This document shows, in pieces, positions 42,835 to 57,693 of a stretch of 62,000 nt of DNA (position 1 is its first letter; every line of letters starts with the position of its first letter). Location of the stretch: assembly GCA_016946835.1 (NCBI GenBank), contig JACVTC010000007.1, forward strand, positions 1,777,501 through 1,839,500. Reading direction: 5' to 3'. Both the position numbers and the translations under genes were made by a program. The stretch is from Neocallimastix lanati (nom. inval.). Lineage: Eukaryota > Neocallimastigomycota > Neocallimastigomycetes > Neocallimastigales > Neocallimastigaceae. The notes under the pieces are model-generated. The model did no database searches and had not been told where the DNA came from. It saw nothing but the letters and a program-made list of their open reading frames with translations.

Positions 42835-43666
42835 ATTACGAATATTCATCTTTCTTTATTGGTAGTAACAAATTACCTAAAACTGATAACTATACCTATC
42901 TTGGTATTCCTTTTTATGAATCTTTATCACTGAAACCCATACAATCCAAATTAAACAGTAATTTAAATGTCATGTTAAATTTTGTACTTTCTATTTCTTT
43001 TTAATAAATCTATTCCTCTCCCATTAAAAAAATATGTTTTAATTTCCTTTATTCTTAGTCTTATTTTATATTATACTCCTCTCTTTGGTTCAAATAAGAG
43101 CAGATGCTCTAAAGCTCAAAAAATTATTAATATAGGAAATTATTGGAGTTATGGATTAAAATCTCGTAATTCTTATGTTAGTCTCTATGATATTACTCGT
43201 GAATTGAGAATACCTCCTCTTTCAGCTATCTATACTATATCTCAATTACTCTACTTTAGAAAATGGAAAAATTCATCATGTATTATTAATCATCTTACTA
43301 ATAATATTTCTACTATGTCATATTACTCATGGACTAAAGAATTAAGGATTTTGGATAAGAAATTAAATGGTAAAAAAATCAAGTGAAATAAAAAAGTTTT
43401 ATTGGGAAAGAGATGTCTTCAAACCCTCAAAAGCTAAAAATGCAATTATTTACAAAGAGAATGATTTTGGATTTGTTTCAGAAATCAAAGACTTAACATT
43501 TCAATATCCTAAGTATCAATTGGGATTCTTTTGGATTTCTCGAATTAGGTGTGGTTTTAAATTTGACATTAGCATTTCCATTAAAAGAAAAATCGTCTCA
43601 AATAATTTCCCTAAATGTTGCCCTTGTTATGGTGTTAGTGTACCTAGCTTTTCTCATTGGATCTGA
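42835..43666 (+). mobile_element. Decayed LINE-type ORF2 C-terminal half, copy E
   Basis: The best-preserved remnant. Three overlapping plus-strand frames, joined by two frameshifts (near 43000 and 43370), read successively: TDNYTYLGIPF (post-RT YLGIPF motif); LPLKKYVLISFI...LYYTPLFGSN and NYWSYGLKSRN; and IKKFYWERDVFKPSKAK, FQYPKYQLGFFWISRIRCGF and CCPCYGVSVPSFSHWI, ending at TGA. Order and spacing match the region from the RT thumb to the C-terminal CCHC-like knuckle of LINE ORF2 proteins. The 5' boundary coincides with a (TTA)n microsatellite, consistent with 5' truncation. Confidence 0.75.
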
Positions 43667-44018
43667 TATTGAAGATAATAAAATTTATATGTTATAACAA
43701 TGCAAAAGAATTAGAAAAATATTTATTTCTCAATAATTCATAAATATATATCCATATAAATATATATATATATATATATATCATGATAATTAAATACAAC
43801 AATGGGTAATAGGCATATTGGTTTTAGAATAGTAACTTTTTATAAAATTTATATATTTATATATACAAACTTTTCATTCAATTGTTTATTATTTATAGGA
43901 TACTTTTAATTTTATAATTAATATTAAAAAAAATATATATATATATATATACACCTACAAAAAAAAAATAATAATAATAAAAATAATAATAAAAATAAAA
44001 ATTAAAATATAAATGAAG

Positions 44019-44055
<37 letters not shown>

Positions 44056-44077
44056 TAACAATAATAATAACAATAAC

Positions 44078-44136
<59 letters not shown>

Positions 44137-44967
44137 CAGTAAAATAATAATAATAGTAATAAACAGTAAAATAAAAGAAAGAATGAAAGAAAGAAAAATT
44201 GTTTTTGTAATGATTTTAATTTATTAACATAAAAAAAAGATTTTTCCTTAATAATAATGAAGAAAACTTATATAATATATATTTATAACAAATATTCAAA
44301 TATTCATAAATATGTTTATATATAATATGTAATTTTTATTATTATATATTATTAAGAAAAAAACATTTATGTAATTATTGTATATTTATTTATTTATTGG
44401 TTGATTGATTAAATAAGAGATAAAAAAAAAATGTATTTATTTTTATTTTCTTATTAAAAAATTTTTACTATTACTGAACTTAAGATTAATAAATTATATA
44501 AATTATTAATATGCTTTATTTATTTTTTTTCTATAATTAATTGATTATTGAAATTATTTATATCAAAAATATTTGTTTACGTATTTTATATGTTTATGGT
44601 GTAATTAAAAATGTAATTTTTGATATTTTTCTAGTTTTTTTTTTTTTTTTTTTTTTTTTAATATTTTTGTTATAATTCGAATAATGATAACTTTTTTATT
44701 ATTGTTATTATTATTATTTACTATTATTATTATATTATATTTTTTTTTTATTTGTTTTATATTTTATTTTATTTCTTATTTATTGTTACTTTTAATTTTA
44801 TTTTATTTAATTTTTCTAAAGATATTTAACTATAAGAAAAAAAAAAATTTTTTTTTATTTTTATTAAATATATATATATATATTTTTATTTTTTTTTTAT
44901 TTGTTTATTTATTTTTATTATTATTTTTTTTTTTTTGTCATTATTATTCTATTAATTTATTATTATT

Positions 44968-45008
<41 letters not shown>

Positions 45009-45054
45009 AATATTAATCATTTAATATAATTAGAAAATTGTTTAATTTAAAATT
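43667..45054. other. AT-rich spacer, no gene seen
   Basis: Includes an (AAT)n microsatellite with AAC variants (about 44019-44133) and poly-T blocks (44633-44660 and 44971-45005). The long Leu/Phe/Ile ORF at 44684-45010 is T-rich simple sequence. Confidence 0.6.
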
Positions 45055-46781
45055 TTATTCACTGTTATTTGAATCTAATACCAATGTAACGTTATCTACT
45101 TTTTTAAGATCCATTAAAAATGGTATTAATTCATAAAGTTCATTATCTTCCATATCATTGAACCAACTTGTAACTGGTATAGCATTTGTTGGATGAAAAA
45201 TATATGATGCTGGTGAATTATCTAATATAATTACATGCTTTAAATTTCTACCAAGTTGACTTAAATCTTTAACATAATTTCCTTTATAATGAATACAAGC
45301 TTCTCTGAATAAACGATGCCTTATTACTTTATATTTATCTAAGGTATCAAGTACTGGATCAGCATACTAATTATAATATATATATATGTATAATTTTTAA
45401 TTTCATAATATTTATTTTTTTTAATATATTGTTTTTTTTTTTTTTTTTCTCAACTTTTTATTTCATTTTTATTTTATTTTTATTTCATTTTGATTTTTAT
45501 TGTATTTTTTACTTTTTATTAGTTTAATTTATTTAATTAACTATTTTTATTTATTTATTATTATTTATATATTTTACCTTTCCAACACTAGCAGTAAATA
45601 TTGCAATTTCATATATTTCACCCATTGCTCTTAAGAATTCATCAACACCAGGACGCTTTAAAACATAAACATTATGAACCTGATTTTCTATTTGTACTGG
45701 AATTACATAATCGGGATTTGGAATAGGCTTTAATTATTAAATAATATATTTTATGATTAATATAAATTCAAAAATATTACATTATTTTAAAATATTATTA
45801 AATGAATATTATTATATTACCTTAAATGAACTATGAACTAATGTTTCATCCAAATCTAGTACTAACGTCTTTTTACCTACATCTTCTGGAAGTTGAGGTT
45901 TTAAAAGCCATTTTGCTTTTTCCTAATTTTAATATAATTTTATTTATAATTATTAAAAATTTTCTTAATAACGCATAATTTTTGTTGTTTTTACTGTAAT
46001 TTCATTCTTATTTCACTACTATTATTTTATATTACTAATATTATTATTATTTTTATTATTTTATACTATTATTATTAATATTATTATAATTATTATTTTA
46101 TACGTACTTCTGAATTAACTCTATTTCTAATTTCATCACTATTTGTAATTTTACTTTGTATTTTTTTTGCTTGGGGTATCGATGTTCCAATGGGTGATGT
46201 TAAACTTCCTAAATCATTATTTGATGATTTTGAAGAAGAATTATTACTTGCAGTCTTTACATTTTCTATATTTGAATTTTTACAGGCCCAGCAACTAAAA
46301 CATGAATAAAATAATGATTTAAATACTGAATTATCACTTGAACTACTATTTTTTGTTATTTCCATCTGTTTTTTTATTTTTGATTTCTTTAATGAAGAAT
46401 TATTTGAACTTGTAGTGTTTGTTGATAAACTTGATTCGCTTACATTTTTTGTTTTTGTACCGTTGGTTGTTGAATTTTCATTTGATGTTGGAAAGATAGT
46501 ATTATTAGTTTCTATTTTTTTTGTTTTTCTTGATGATAGTTTTTTGGTTTTTGAAGCTGTTTTCTTTGCTTCATCACTTTCACTTACTTGTGTAATAAGT
46601 GAATTAACTTTTTCGTCATCTTGATTACTTGATTTTAATTCTGAATCATTATTATTATTTGTAGGTATTGAAACTTCTTCTGAAGCTTTATCATTTGATT
46701 CAGTATTGCTTGAAGAAACTGTTTCTGTTTTCTTAGATTTATCAGCAATTGAATTTTCTTTTACTGTATTTTCTTCTTTTT

Positions 46782-46785
<4 letters not shown>
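45055..46785 (-). CDS. FCP/SCP-type protein phosphatase, Psr1-like
   Basis: Haloacid-dehalogenase-type Ser/Thr phosphatase of the small CTD phosphatase family, to which Psr1/Psr2 and Nem1 belong. Four exons, all phase 0: 46108-46785, 45821-45922, 45578-45727 and 45055-45366 (1242 nt, 413 aa). The catalytic domain begins around residue 238: [17 protein letters not shown] carries the DxDxT nucleophile box, followed by [28 protein letters not shown] and [20 protein letters not shown], and [20 protein letters not shown] plus SWFND, all in family order. The first 226 residues (exon 1) are Ser/Asn/Lys/Glu-rich, with a short cysteine cluster (CFSCWAC, C162, C165 and C168) that could be lipidated, as the N-terminal cysteines of yeast Psr1 are. 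That part is inference. An A-rich stretch (poly-T on the plus strand) precedes the start. Confidence 0.93.
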
Positions 46786-46816
<31 letters not shown>

Positions 46817-49355
46817 TTTGACTGTAATTATAATATTAAATTCTTTATTTGAATATTATTTGTCATTAAATTATATTAAATTATCGATATTTAAATCATT
46901 GATATAATTTATAATATTTTTTGTTATTCCGAAAAAAGTTTTTTTTTTGGATAATATTTAAATTATGTTCGAATTTTAATATATTTAATATTATATTATC
47001 AGACAAAAAATATATATAATAGATAAAAAAAATAAAAAAAAAAATAAAAAAAAAAAAAAGCATTAATTATTTATAATTTATAAAATTATTACTATTTATA
47101 AATTTATTCTTAAAAACAAACTGAAATCATTATTATTAAATTTACAAAGATATATATTTATTTATATTAAAAATTTTCAATTAAAATTTCTTTATATTAT
47201 TTAAATACTTGATTTGTATACATACGACAAAATATATTATATTTTAATTTGAAAAAAAAAAAAAAAATCTAAAAAATCTTATTGATGTTTAATATGTTAA
47301 TAGTAACCTCAGTTACTGAAATTATTTGAAAGTTGAAAAAAAAAATAATTCTATTTAAAAATTTTTATATAAAAAAAGGTATTTTATTATTTTTATATTG
47401 ATTATTAATATAAAAAAAAAAATTGTTCCTTATTTAAAATTTTGTTATAAAAAGTGTTTTAAATGTATTACGATTAAACCATCAGGTTTATGTAATTATA
47501 TATGTTTATATTTTTAAATAACTTTATTACTGAGGAATTAATAATAATGCTTTATATTTATAATTTATCTATAATTATTAGTATTATATATAAAATAATA
47601 ATTGTTATTAAACTAAGGTTAATTTTTTGATTATTTATTATAGGATTAATAATATTTAATAATTCAAAACAAAACAAATATTCAAATATCTTCTTTTTAA
47701 TATTATACTCTATACTTCTAAAAAAAATTATAATAATTATTTTATTTTCTATATATTTAATTATTTATTTATAAAAAAAAAGTTTAAAATAAAAAAAAAA
47801 AAAAAAAAAAAAAAACTATTTTGATTTATATATTAATATTAAATATATATATAAAACTTACTGTAAGAATAGTGTGAGTTAAATATTAATTATAATTAAT
47901 ATCTTTTATTATATATATATATATATTTTAGCTAATTTATTTATTTAGTTATTTTTTTCCCCTTTTATTATTATGAATTATAACAAATAAATAATTAGGT
48001 TTTCTATTTTTAATTAAAGATGAAGATTTAAAATATGTTTTTTATTTTTTATCGATTTTTTAAATTTTCTTTTTTCTTTTTTTTTTTTTTTTTTTTTTTT
48101 ATCTTTATTTTATCTGTTTATTTGTTTATTTCTAAATATATGTCTTTTTTTTTTTTTTTTTTATAATTTTATTTTTTTAATATGATTAAATAAAAACATT
48201 AAATAGTATTTTCACTCTTATTAAAATAAATATTACAATTTTATATAGCCTCTTATACCAAAAATAATATTTCCCCTTTTTGATTTTATACAAAAAAAAA
48301 TTTTTTTTTAACAGTTGCAATACTAAAAGAATATAAATATTATCTCTCTTTAATAAGAAAAATCCCTCCCAATTTTTTGATTTCTTTATGTCAATAAAAA
48401 TAAGTTTTGGAGTATGATCTGTTTAAAGAAATCATTAAAAACATATAAACAAAATGAAATAAATAAAATAAATTAAAACAAAATAAAATAAAAATGGTAA
48501 ACTTTTTTTTATTATTTATTGAATAATAAACATCTATTTTAATTTTATTTTATTTTATTTTTTATTTTATTTTATTTTATTTTATTTTCAATTTATTTTT
48601 ATTTTTATTTTATTTTTATTTTTATTTTTGTTAGATAATAATAAATAAATAAATAAATAAATATAATCTAAAACGAATAATGATTAAAAAAAATTTTTTT
48701 TAAAAAAATAAAAAAAAATATTAAAAAAAAGAATTATATAAATATTTAATTATCATAATAAATAATTATAATAAATAATAAATAATAATAGATATAATAA
48801 TAAATAATATAAAAAGTTTATTTTATTATTATAATTATATTAATTATATAATAACAATAATAATATTAAAAACAAAAACAAAAACAAAAAGAATTATTAA
48901 ATTAAAATATTATCGATAAAAAAAATTTCCTATTACGTTTTAAATCAAAATATATATAAAAAATTATTATAATTATTAATAACCGAGGCATTAATATTTG
49001 ACATAAATTTCCTTATCAATACATTTTAAATTATAGTGAATAAAGCCACAGTATATTAATATATTTTAAAGTGGCTTATTGTAGTTACTTTTGTATTTTA
49101 ATAATAGTAATTTTTTCTTAAATAAAGCTAGACTTAATATTACAATTTTTTTATTACTATATAAAAAATTAATTATTTATATATTAATTTTTATTAAAAT
49201 TAATACTATTAAATATTATTAAATAAAATTTATTACTAATAAATTAAATAATTGCATTTTAATTTTTTTTTAAATTACTTATTTAATATATAATATATTC
49301 AATTATTTATTATTTATTTATTCAATTATTTATTTATTCAATTATTTATTTATTC

Positions 49356-49400
<45 letters not shown>

Positions 49401-51651
49401 TTATTTTATTAATTAATAAATAATTATTTTTATATTATTTATCCATTATATTTTTTATTAATAAAATTATTTTAAAACATTTATAATTAAAAAATAATAT
49501 ATTGCTAAATAATATTTAATTAATATTATCTTGTATATTCTGCATATATTAATATTATATTTTAAAACACAACTTTCATCTCAATTTTAAATAAAATTAA
49601 AATTATATATTATGTACATTAAAATATATTTCAATTATATTTTAATAGTAAAGTAAACAATATTTCTTAAACATTATGTTTAAAAAAATAAAAAATATAT
49701 ATTAATTTTAAAAAATAGGAAAATTAATTTATATGTCATGCAATATCTTTTAATATATAATATTATATTATTATTAGTGTAATGATTATTTATTATTAAT
49801 ATTTCAATATAAAAATTTCTCCTTTTTTTTATATTTCATGAACTTATTTTTAAAAGTATCAATATATTATAATATATTATAATATATTTTTATTTATTTT
49901 CGAATCAATAATTTATATAATATTAATTAATATTTCAATGAAAGTGTCGAAATAAATGAAAAGAGATTTGAAATTTAAATAATTTTTTATTTTTTAATTC
50001 TCTTGTTTTGAAATAAATTTAAATAACAAAAACTAATAGTATAGCAAAAAGATTATTTTTTTTTAAAAAAAAAATTACAATAGTCAAAACAAACCAAAAA
50101 AAAAAAGGAACAAATGCATGGATAAAGTTCAGATTAAAAAGTTTTTTTTTTTTTTATTATTAATTTGAAATGATTAATTAAAAAAAAGTTTATGAAAATC
50201 TTTTTACAAATTTATAGTATGTAAAATAAAATTTTAAAAAATTTATATTTATTCTGATTCTGATAGTCAATAAGATGAAATAATATTAACATCTGTACAC
50301 TTTATTTTATATTATAAATGAAAAACATTGAAATCCAAATCATTTTTAAATATATAAGTTAATATAATTTATTTTATATTATATTAATTAAGCTTTTAAA
50401 GTTTTTTTCTTTATTAATTTTTTATTTAAATAATAATATTTTATTTAATTTTTGAATATGCTCTCTTTTGTATAAATTTTTAATTTTAATTCAAAGATAT
50501 TTAATACTTGTACCTATAACATATACTATGTAATATAAAATTTTATAATGTGGCTTAAATAAACAGTTAATGTAAGGATGGCGTAAATTATTTTTGATAA
50601 ATAAATAATATTTAAATTTTAATAAATAATAAAATAATGAAATTAAAGATATTTTTATATTTTTTGTTAAAATAATAATAAATATTTATTATAAATAGTA
50701 TGTTTATGAGAAAATTTCTTTAATGTTTAAAAAAAAAAAAATTAACCCATATATTTATTTATTTATTTACAATTATATAAAAAAGAAAAAATGTAGGGCG
50801 TTAAATTATAAACTAAAATTTTATTTATAGTCACGTTCCGAAATGCAACACTCACAAAATTTTAATTAAGAAATTTTATTAAATAAAATACTTGAGGATT
50901 AGGTCTTGCTTTTTTTTTATGTGGATGTTAAATATAATAATATATTTTATAATAATATATTTAATCAAAATAGTAATATATTACAATATATTCTATTCAA
51001 TTATTTTTAATTAATATATAGTAAAATAGATTCATATATTTAAAATAGAAAAAACTTTGTATAATACAATAAATAAATAATGAAAAATGAATAATAAATA
51101 ATTAAATAATTAATATTGAATAATGAATAATAAATTAATAATTAATAAATATTATATATTAAATATTAAATATTAAATATTAAATATTAAATATTAAATA
51201 TTAAATATATAATAATAAATAATAAATAATAAATAGTAAATAATTAAATAATAAATAATAAAATAATAAATAATAAAATAATTAATTTATATAATAAATA
51301 ATTAATTAATTAATAATTAAATTTTATTCATAATAAAAAAAAACATAATAAAAAAAATTAATAATAAAAAAAATTAATAATAAAAAAAATTAATAATAAA
51401 AGAATAAAATAAAATAAAATATATAAATAAATATATAAATAAATTAGTTATAAGAAATATTAATAATAAAATATAAATAAAAAATAAAAATGATTTTTGA
51501 CATTCTATTTAATATTTAATAAGAGTAATAATATTTTTTTAAAATAATTAAAATTTTTTTGGATTTAAATTTTTTCTTTAATTTTTTTGAATTTTTTTAT
51601 TAATCGCTTTTTCTTGAATATAATTTACAAAAAATTTTATTTATTTACAGC

Positions 51652-51707
<56 letters not shown>

Positions 51708-52042
51708 TTTAAATATATTTTTAAATATATTATTTTTATTTTTTTTATTTTTTTTTTTTATTTTTTTTTTTTTAATTAAAAATAAACTTTAAAATAAATT
51801 ACTAACTACTAACTTAAAAAAAATACTTTATAAATATTTTTTTTTTTTAAAAAAAAATTTATTATTATCTTTATTATTATTTTGTATATAAAAATATATA
51901 TATTCAAAATATTAAAATATATATATATTATATATATATATATTAACATAATAAATTAAAAACATTTTTATTTTTTATCTTTTATTTTTATTTTTATTTT
52001 ATAAAAAAAATTCTTTTATATAGATATTTATATATAATTTTT

Positions 52043-52088
<46 letters not shown>

Positions 52089-52095
52089 CTTTTTT

Positions 52096-52127
<32 letters not shown>

Positions 52128-52802
52128 ATAATATATATTATATATTATATAATATTTTATCTTTATTATTAAATAAATAAAAAAAAAAAAAAAAAAAAGA
52201 TACTATATATTTATACTCTATATTAATAAAACTTCTTTATAATGTACTTTATTTTTATATATATATACTTTCACTATTTTAAATATTCTAATTTCTTTTT
52301 TTTGTATTGTTTTTGTTATTCGTTTTTTTGTTTTTTTGTTTTTTTTTGTTTTTCTTTTTTACTTTTAGTTTTTTTTTTTTTTTGTTTTGTTTTTGGTTTT
52401 TTTGTTTTATATATATATATATATTTTTATTTATTTATTATTAATTTTTTTTTTGACATAATACTTAATATTTATTAACTTTTTATTATTATTTTTTTTC
52501 TAAAAAATATATATATATAATAATGATAATAATATAATAATAATAAATATTAAATCAGGTATTATATATAAAGTTATAATTTTATATAATAGAATTTTTT
52601 TTTTTTATATAATTTAAATCTTATTATTATTATTAATTATAATTTTATTATCATATATAACTTTTTTCTCTTGCTTTTATTTTTATTTTTATTTTTATTT
52701 TTTATTTTTTATTTTTTATTTATTTTTTTTATTTTTATTTTTTTTTTTTTTTTTTTATTTTTTCATTAACTATTTAATTATTATTTGTATCATACAATTA
52801 AA
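46786..52802. other. 6-kb AT-rich intergenic region
   Basis: No gene could be assembled. It contains (TTTA)n around 49310-49402, a 7-bp TTAAATA tandem tract at about 51159-51208, (TTA)n at 51657-51706, poly-T at 52047-52085, and a pentamer-like TTTTC/TTTTG zone at 52095-52410. A short weak inverted repeat (AATAAAGCCAC / GTGGCTTATT) lies at about 49040-49083. The Phe-rich ORF at 52242-52478 is simple sequence. Confidence 0.55.
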
Positions 52803-55800
52803 TTAATGTTTAATTTCATTAGCTTGATTATTTATTTTGGTAGTGATGAAATGACGAATAGATTCTTTTCTTGGTGGACGTGTATTAGTATTTTTTGGTT
52901 TAAAAGATTCAGACAATGAACGTTGTACGGTAACTTCAGTATTTTTATTTTTAAAAAATGATTTTGGTAAACGTTTAATTCTTGATGAAATGTTTTCTTT
53001 TTCTTTTTCAGTAATTGCTGTATTTTCTTCCGTTGATTTTTCTTCTTTTTCTTCGGTTACCATATTATTTTTTTCGGTTTGAAATTTCATATCTGATTCT
53101 GTTTCTTTTTCTTTCATAGAATTATAAATAGAAGTCTCATTCTTAAAATCTATATTTTGATAATTAATAAATGAATCTGAGTATCTTGAAATACTAAATC
53201 TTTCGTTCATGCTTAATTGACTTCTTCTTAAAATAAGTTTAAATTGTTTTTCTAAAAGACCATATTCTAAAATACTTTCTTCATTTTTAGGATCATATGT
53301 AGGTGATACTGGCAATACCATTGGAGAAATGGCTGCTAATAATGGACTTTTAAAATTTTTAATGTCTGGTAAAGCAGTTGCATGATATTCATGTCCATTG
53401 TCAACTTCATTATTATTCGTCAATGTATTATCTCCAGATGTATTAGGATCTTTTAATGAAGGACTAACTATTACAGGAAGATTTAAAGTATTTAATGTAG
53501 TTTTAGATTCTATAGAATCAAGCGAATTATTATGGTATTGATCTTGAAATTTTTTTTCCTCGTTAGTCATAACTTCTTCAGTAAATATTCCTGATAGAGT
53601 AGCATGAGTAGCGATAGTAGAAGGTGAAGAAATTATTGTAGGAGTAGAATTAATTTTATTATTTCTTCCTTTGACGGATTTATCCTCTTTTTTTAATTTA
53701 ATATCTTTTATAGTATTTTTTAAAATTATTTTTTCTTCTTCTTCTTCTTCTTCTTTTTCTTCTTCTTTTTCTTCTTTTTCTGTATTTATTTTTTCAATAT
53801 TCATTGAATCCTTTTTCACAGTATCTGACACATTTTTATTAGTTATTAAAGATTCTTCTTGTGAATTTAACTGTTCTTTTTGATCTTCTATATTTGATTC
53901 ATTTTGTTCAGGCTGTACCTCATGAGGATTAACCTCAATGGTCTTAACATTATTTTCGCTTTCAATAATAACTTCTGGTACTTTATCCTCGGTATTTCTA
54001 TTAATTTTAATTTCTATATTAATATCATTGTTATTATCTTCTTCATTAATTCTGATTTTAATGGTTAAATCTTTATTACTAATATCACTAATCTTATCCT
54101 TGATTTCTTCTGCAATTTTTTTTTCTATAATTTTATTTAAAATAGCATTTTCTTCTTCATTTGAACTAATATTTTCATTTGAACTAATATTTTTATTAGA
54201 ACTCGTATTTTCATTTGTATTTTCATTTTCATTAGTATTAATATTTTCATTACGATTTATTTTTTCATTAATGTTTTCATTAGTATTAACATTTTCATTA
54301 GGATTTGTTTTTTCATTAATGTTTTCATTAGAATTTGTTTTTTCATTAATGTTTTCATTAGCATCAGCGTTGACACTTTCTTTTTCAATTGCTTTTTCAT
54401 TCTCTTCTTTTTCTTTTTCCTTATTTTTCGGTTGTTCTATCATTATATTATTTATTACTTTATTTTTATTTTCTACTGCTGCTTCTTTGTTGTCATTGAC
54501 ATTTGTATTATTTTCAACTTGTTTATTTACACTGTTTGTGGATGGATTGATATCTCTATAAATCTTTATATTTTCATACAATTCTTCCTTTTTCTCTATT
54601 GGTGTTTCTTGTACCATCTCTAATTCTTCACTATTCAAAAGAGAAGAAAGGTCTTCTTTTACAATATTTTCATTTTTATATATTAAATTAGAATGAGATG
54701 GTAATTCAAGTTCTTCGGATACATCCTCTCTAACCATTTCCAATGTACTTGAATTTTCAGGCTTTAAATATTGTTCAGAATGATCCATTGTAGTTGAATG
54801 CTTTGAATACATTTGTACAGATTTTAGTGAAGTGACAGAAGATATTTCATTTATTTCATTCTTTCTAATATCATTTCTTTTTTGCAATTCTTCTAATTCT
54901 AATAAAATATTTACATCATGATCTCTCTGTATATTATGAATATCTTCTTTATTATGATCTTGATAAACAACACATTGTTTATCGTGTAGGTTACGTTTAA
55001 TTTCCTCGGTTTCACTTTTTGAATCTTCAGTATACCAAGTAGTTGTTTTAGTTTTCCTGATTGAACTTGTATCATAACTCTTCATATCCTCTGATATAAA
55101 AGTTTCAAATGAATCTTTATTGGATATACCAGTACTTTGTTCAACAGGTTTCTGTTCAAGTATTTGATTTGATATATCAAAAGAAGTTTCATTCATTAAG
55201 ATTTCTTGTTTTATTTCAACAGAGTTTTCATCTGGAATTTCCTTTGAAACTTCAGATTTGTTTGTTATTATTTCTGGAGTTGTTGCTTTTGATACTTCTG
55301 TATTTTCTAATTTTACAATACTAGGATGTTGATCATCTAAAATTATATTAGCATTACTGAAACGAGTATTAATAAATGTTTGACTTTGTTCGGCATCCTC
55401 ATTTAAACTAATTTCCCCTGAATTTGAATGGATTAGTGAAAGTTTCTCATTTTCAGTAACAAGTGAATCATCTATACAAATTTTTTCTGGCTTATTCAAT
55501 TCAGAAGCATCTTCTTTAAATGATTCCGAAACAGTAGGAACAACGCTGTTACGTTCATCATTATTAACATTTTCCTCTTCTTCATCACAACTGCTACCCA
55601 TCATCATATCAAATTCATCATAATTTTCCTCATTTTCTTTATTTTCTTCTCTTTCACCGGTCATATTAGTCATTTGAAGATTTGTACTCATATTATTTAT
55701 ACCTGTATATACGGTACCTTCTGAATAAGATGAAGTATTATCATAGTTATAAATATTTCTTTCTACTACATTGTATTTAGTATTAATAGTGGTCATTTTT

Positions 55801-57616
55801 GATGAAGATGAAGAACATGTGCTTGAAGAGCAGGTTGATACATGTGACATAACCCCATAGTAAGGTATATTATCATATACAGGAGTATTATAACCTTGAG
55901 TTGTAACACCAGAAGAATAATCAGCATTGATTGGTGAATCTTGAAATTCTTCATTCTTTTCCATAGTTTCATTATTATTATCATTATTTTCATTATTGAC
56001 TTTATCAACTTTATCATTAATTTCCTTATTTTCAACATTTTCATTCTTTTCCATTTCTTGAAATTTCATCTTTAAAATTTCACCTTGTTTTCTTTTTTCT
56101 TCAGTTATCATTTTATGTTCGATTTCAGATAAGGTTGATGAAATTAAAGTTCCCCCTTCTGAAGTCTTTAAAAGCAAATTTGAGGAGGTATATGGAGGTA
56201 AGGTATTTTCATTCTTTACCTTTGTTCTAGCAAATTTTGGAACCAACTTTTTCCATTTTTTCTTTGATTGATTATCATTTGATAAATCTTCCTGTATTTC
56301 TTGTGGTAATGACGGAAGAGTTAAACGAACATTCTTTTCTAATTGTTTTTTAACTGTTTCAATCCATTGTTTTTTAATTTCAGGCTTTGATACAGTAATA
56401 ATCATTGTTTTTAATTTGTTTGATTGTTCTGATGGTAAAAAAATTACTTGAAAACTATTCATATCAGTAATATCATTAACAACATTTAACGTTCCTTTCC
56501 AAACGGGAACTGAAGCTACTAAACTATATTTTGTATTTTCCGATTTTGATAAAGGTTTTAATATAACAAATAATTTTTCTAATAAATATATAAAATGCAT
56601 TTTTGGTGTTGTACTATATGCTGGATCTAACAATTGAACTTGTGATTCCAATAAAAGTTCACCATAATTTTCAATTCCTGGACCCTATATTATATATAAT
56701 ACAATGAAAAAATAAATAAAATCAATATATAAATATATAAAATAATAATATTATTATTATTAATATATATATATTCATTTATATATATATAAATTAAATC
56801 TCTTTTTAATTATTAATATTTATTTACCACCCAATCTTCAATAGAACTATATAAATTTTTTAATCTTTCCTTTTTTTCTGCATTATCTTTAAGAGATTTT
56901 AAATAAACCTCAAGTTGTTTAAATTTTGTCACCATATCTACTAATTCATCAAAACCTGGATCTTCCGGTTTTGTAAAATGAAGTATTTCCTGTTATTTTA
57001 ATATTATTTAAAAAGGACATAAATTAACTATTTTAATTAATATTTTTTTTATTATAATTAAGTTAAATAATATATATGTTTTAAATTATATTTTATTTTC
57101 AACATACAGATAAAACTGGAGAATATTTAGTAATTCTTTGTATAGGTTTATGAAGAAATGATAATATATGTAAGATAGGTGGTAATGATTGACATCCAGC
57201 ATTCTTTAAATTAAATTATTTATAATAGAATAATAGATTATTAAAATATTTTTTTTCAATTTTAAAAAATATATATATATCATAAAAAGTAAATAAACTT
57301 TTAATATCATAATGATTTTATAAATCAATAAATCTACAGATAAATTAATTAATAAAAACTTTTATTCCCATATAAATGCAAAATACTTACTACTAAAAAT
57401 GTCGTCATATTATTATTTGCACTATATTGACTAGCAACATATATAGCTCTTGGACATGAAGTAAAATAATCACTGTATACTATTTCAAAATTTTGTACCT
57501 TTAAAAATTAAAATATAATATTAATTTATATATATATATATTATATAATTATAATTAATGACATTACATTCATATAATTTAAAAAAAAAAAAAAAAAAAA
57601 TGGAATGGAATGGAAT

Positions 57617-57650
<34 letters not shown>

Positions 57651-57658
57651 AATATACT

Positions 57659-57693
<35 letters not shown>

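Noticed and set aside
44684-45010. 108-residue Phe/Leu/Ile ORF that could be taken for a membrane protein
   Set aside because: Composed of poly-T and TTA repeats; hydrophobicity is a composition effect.
50781-50960. Possible short exon (SRSEMQHSQNFN before a stop)
   Set aside because: Too short, no partner exon in phase, no recognisable family.
53671-54623. Plus-strand Ser/Phe/Leu ORFs inside the RhoGEF gene
   Set aside because: Antisense shadows of the Glu/Asn-rich tail.
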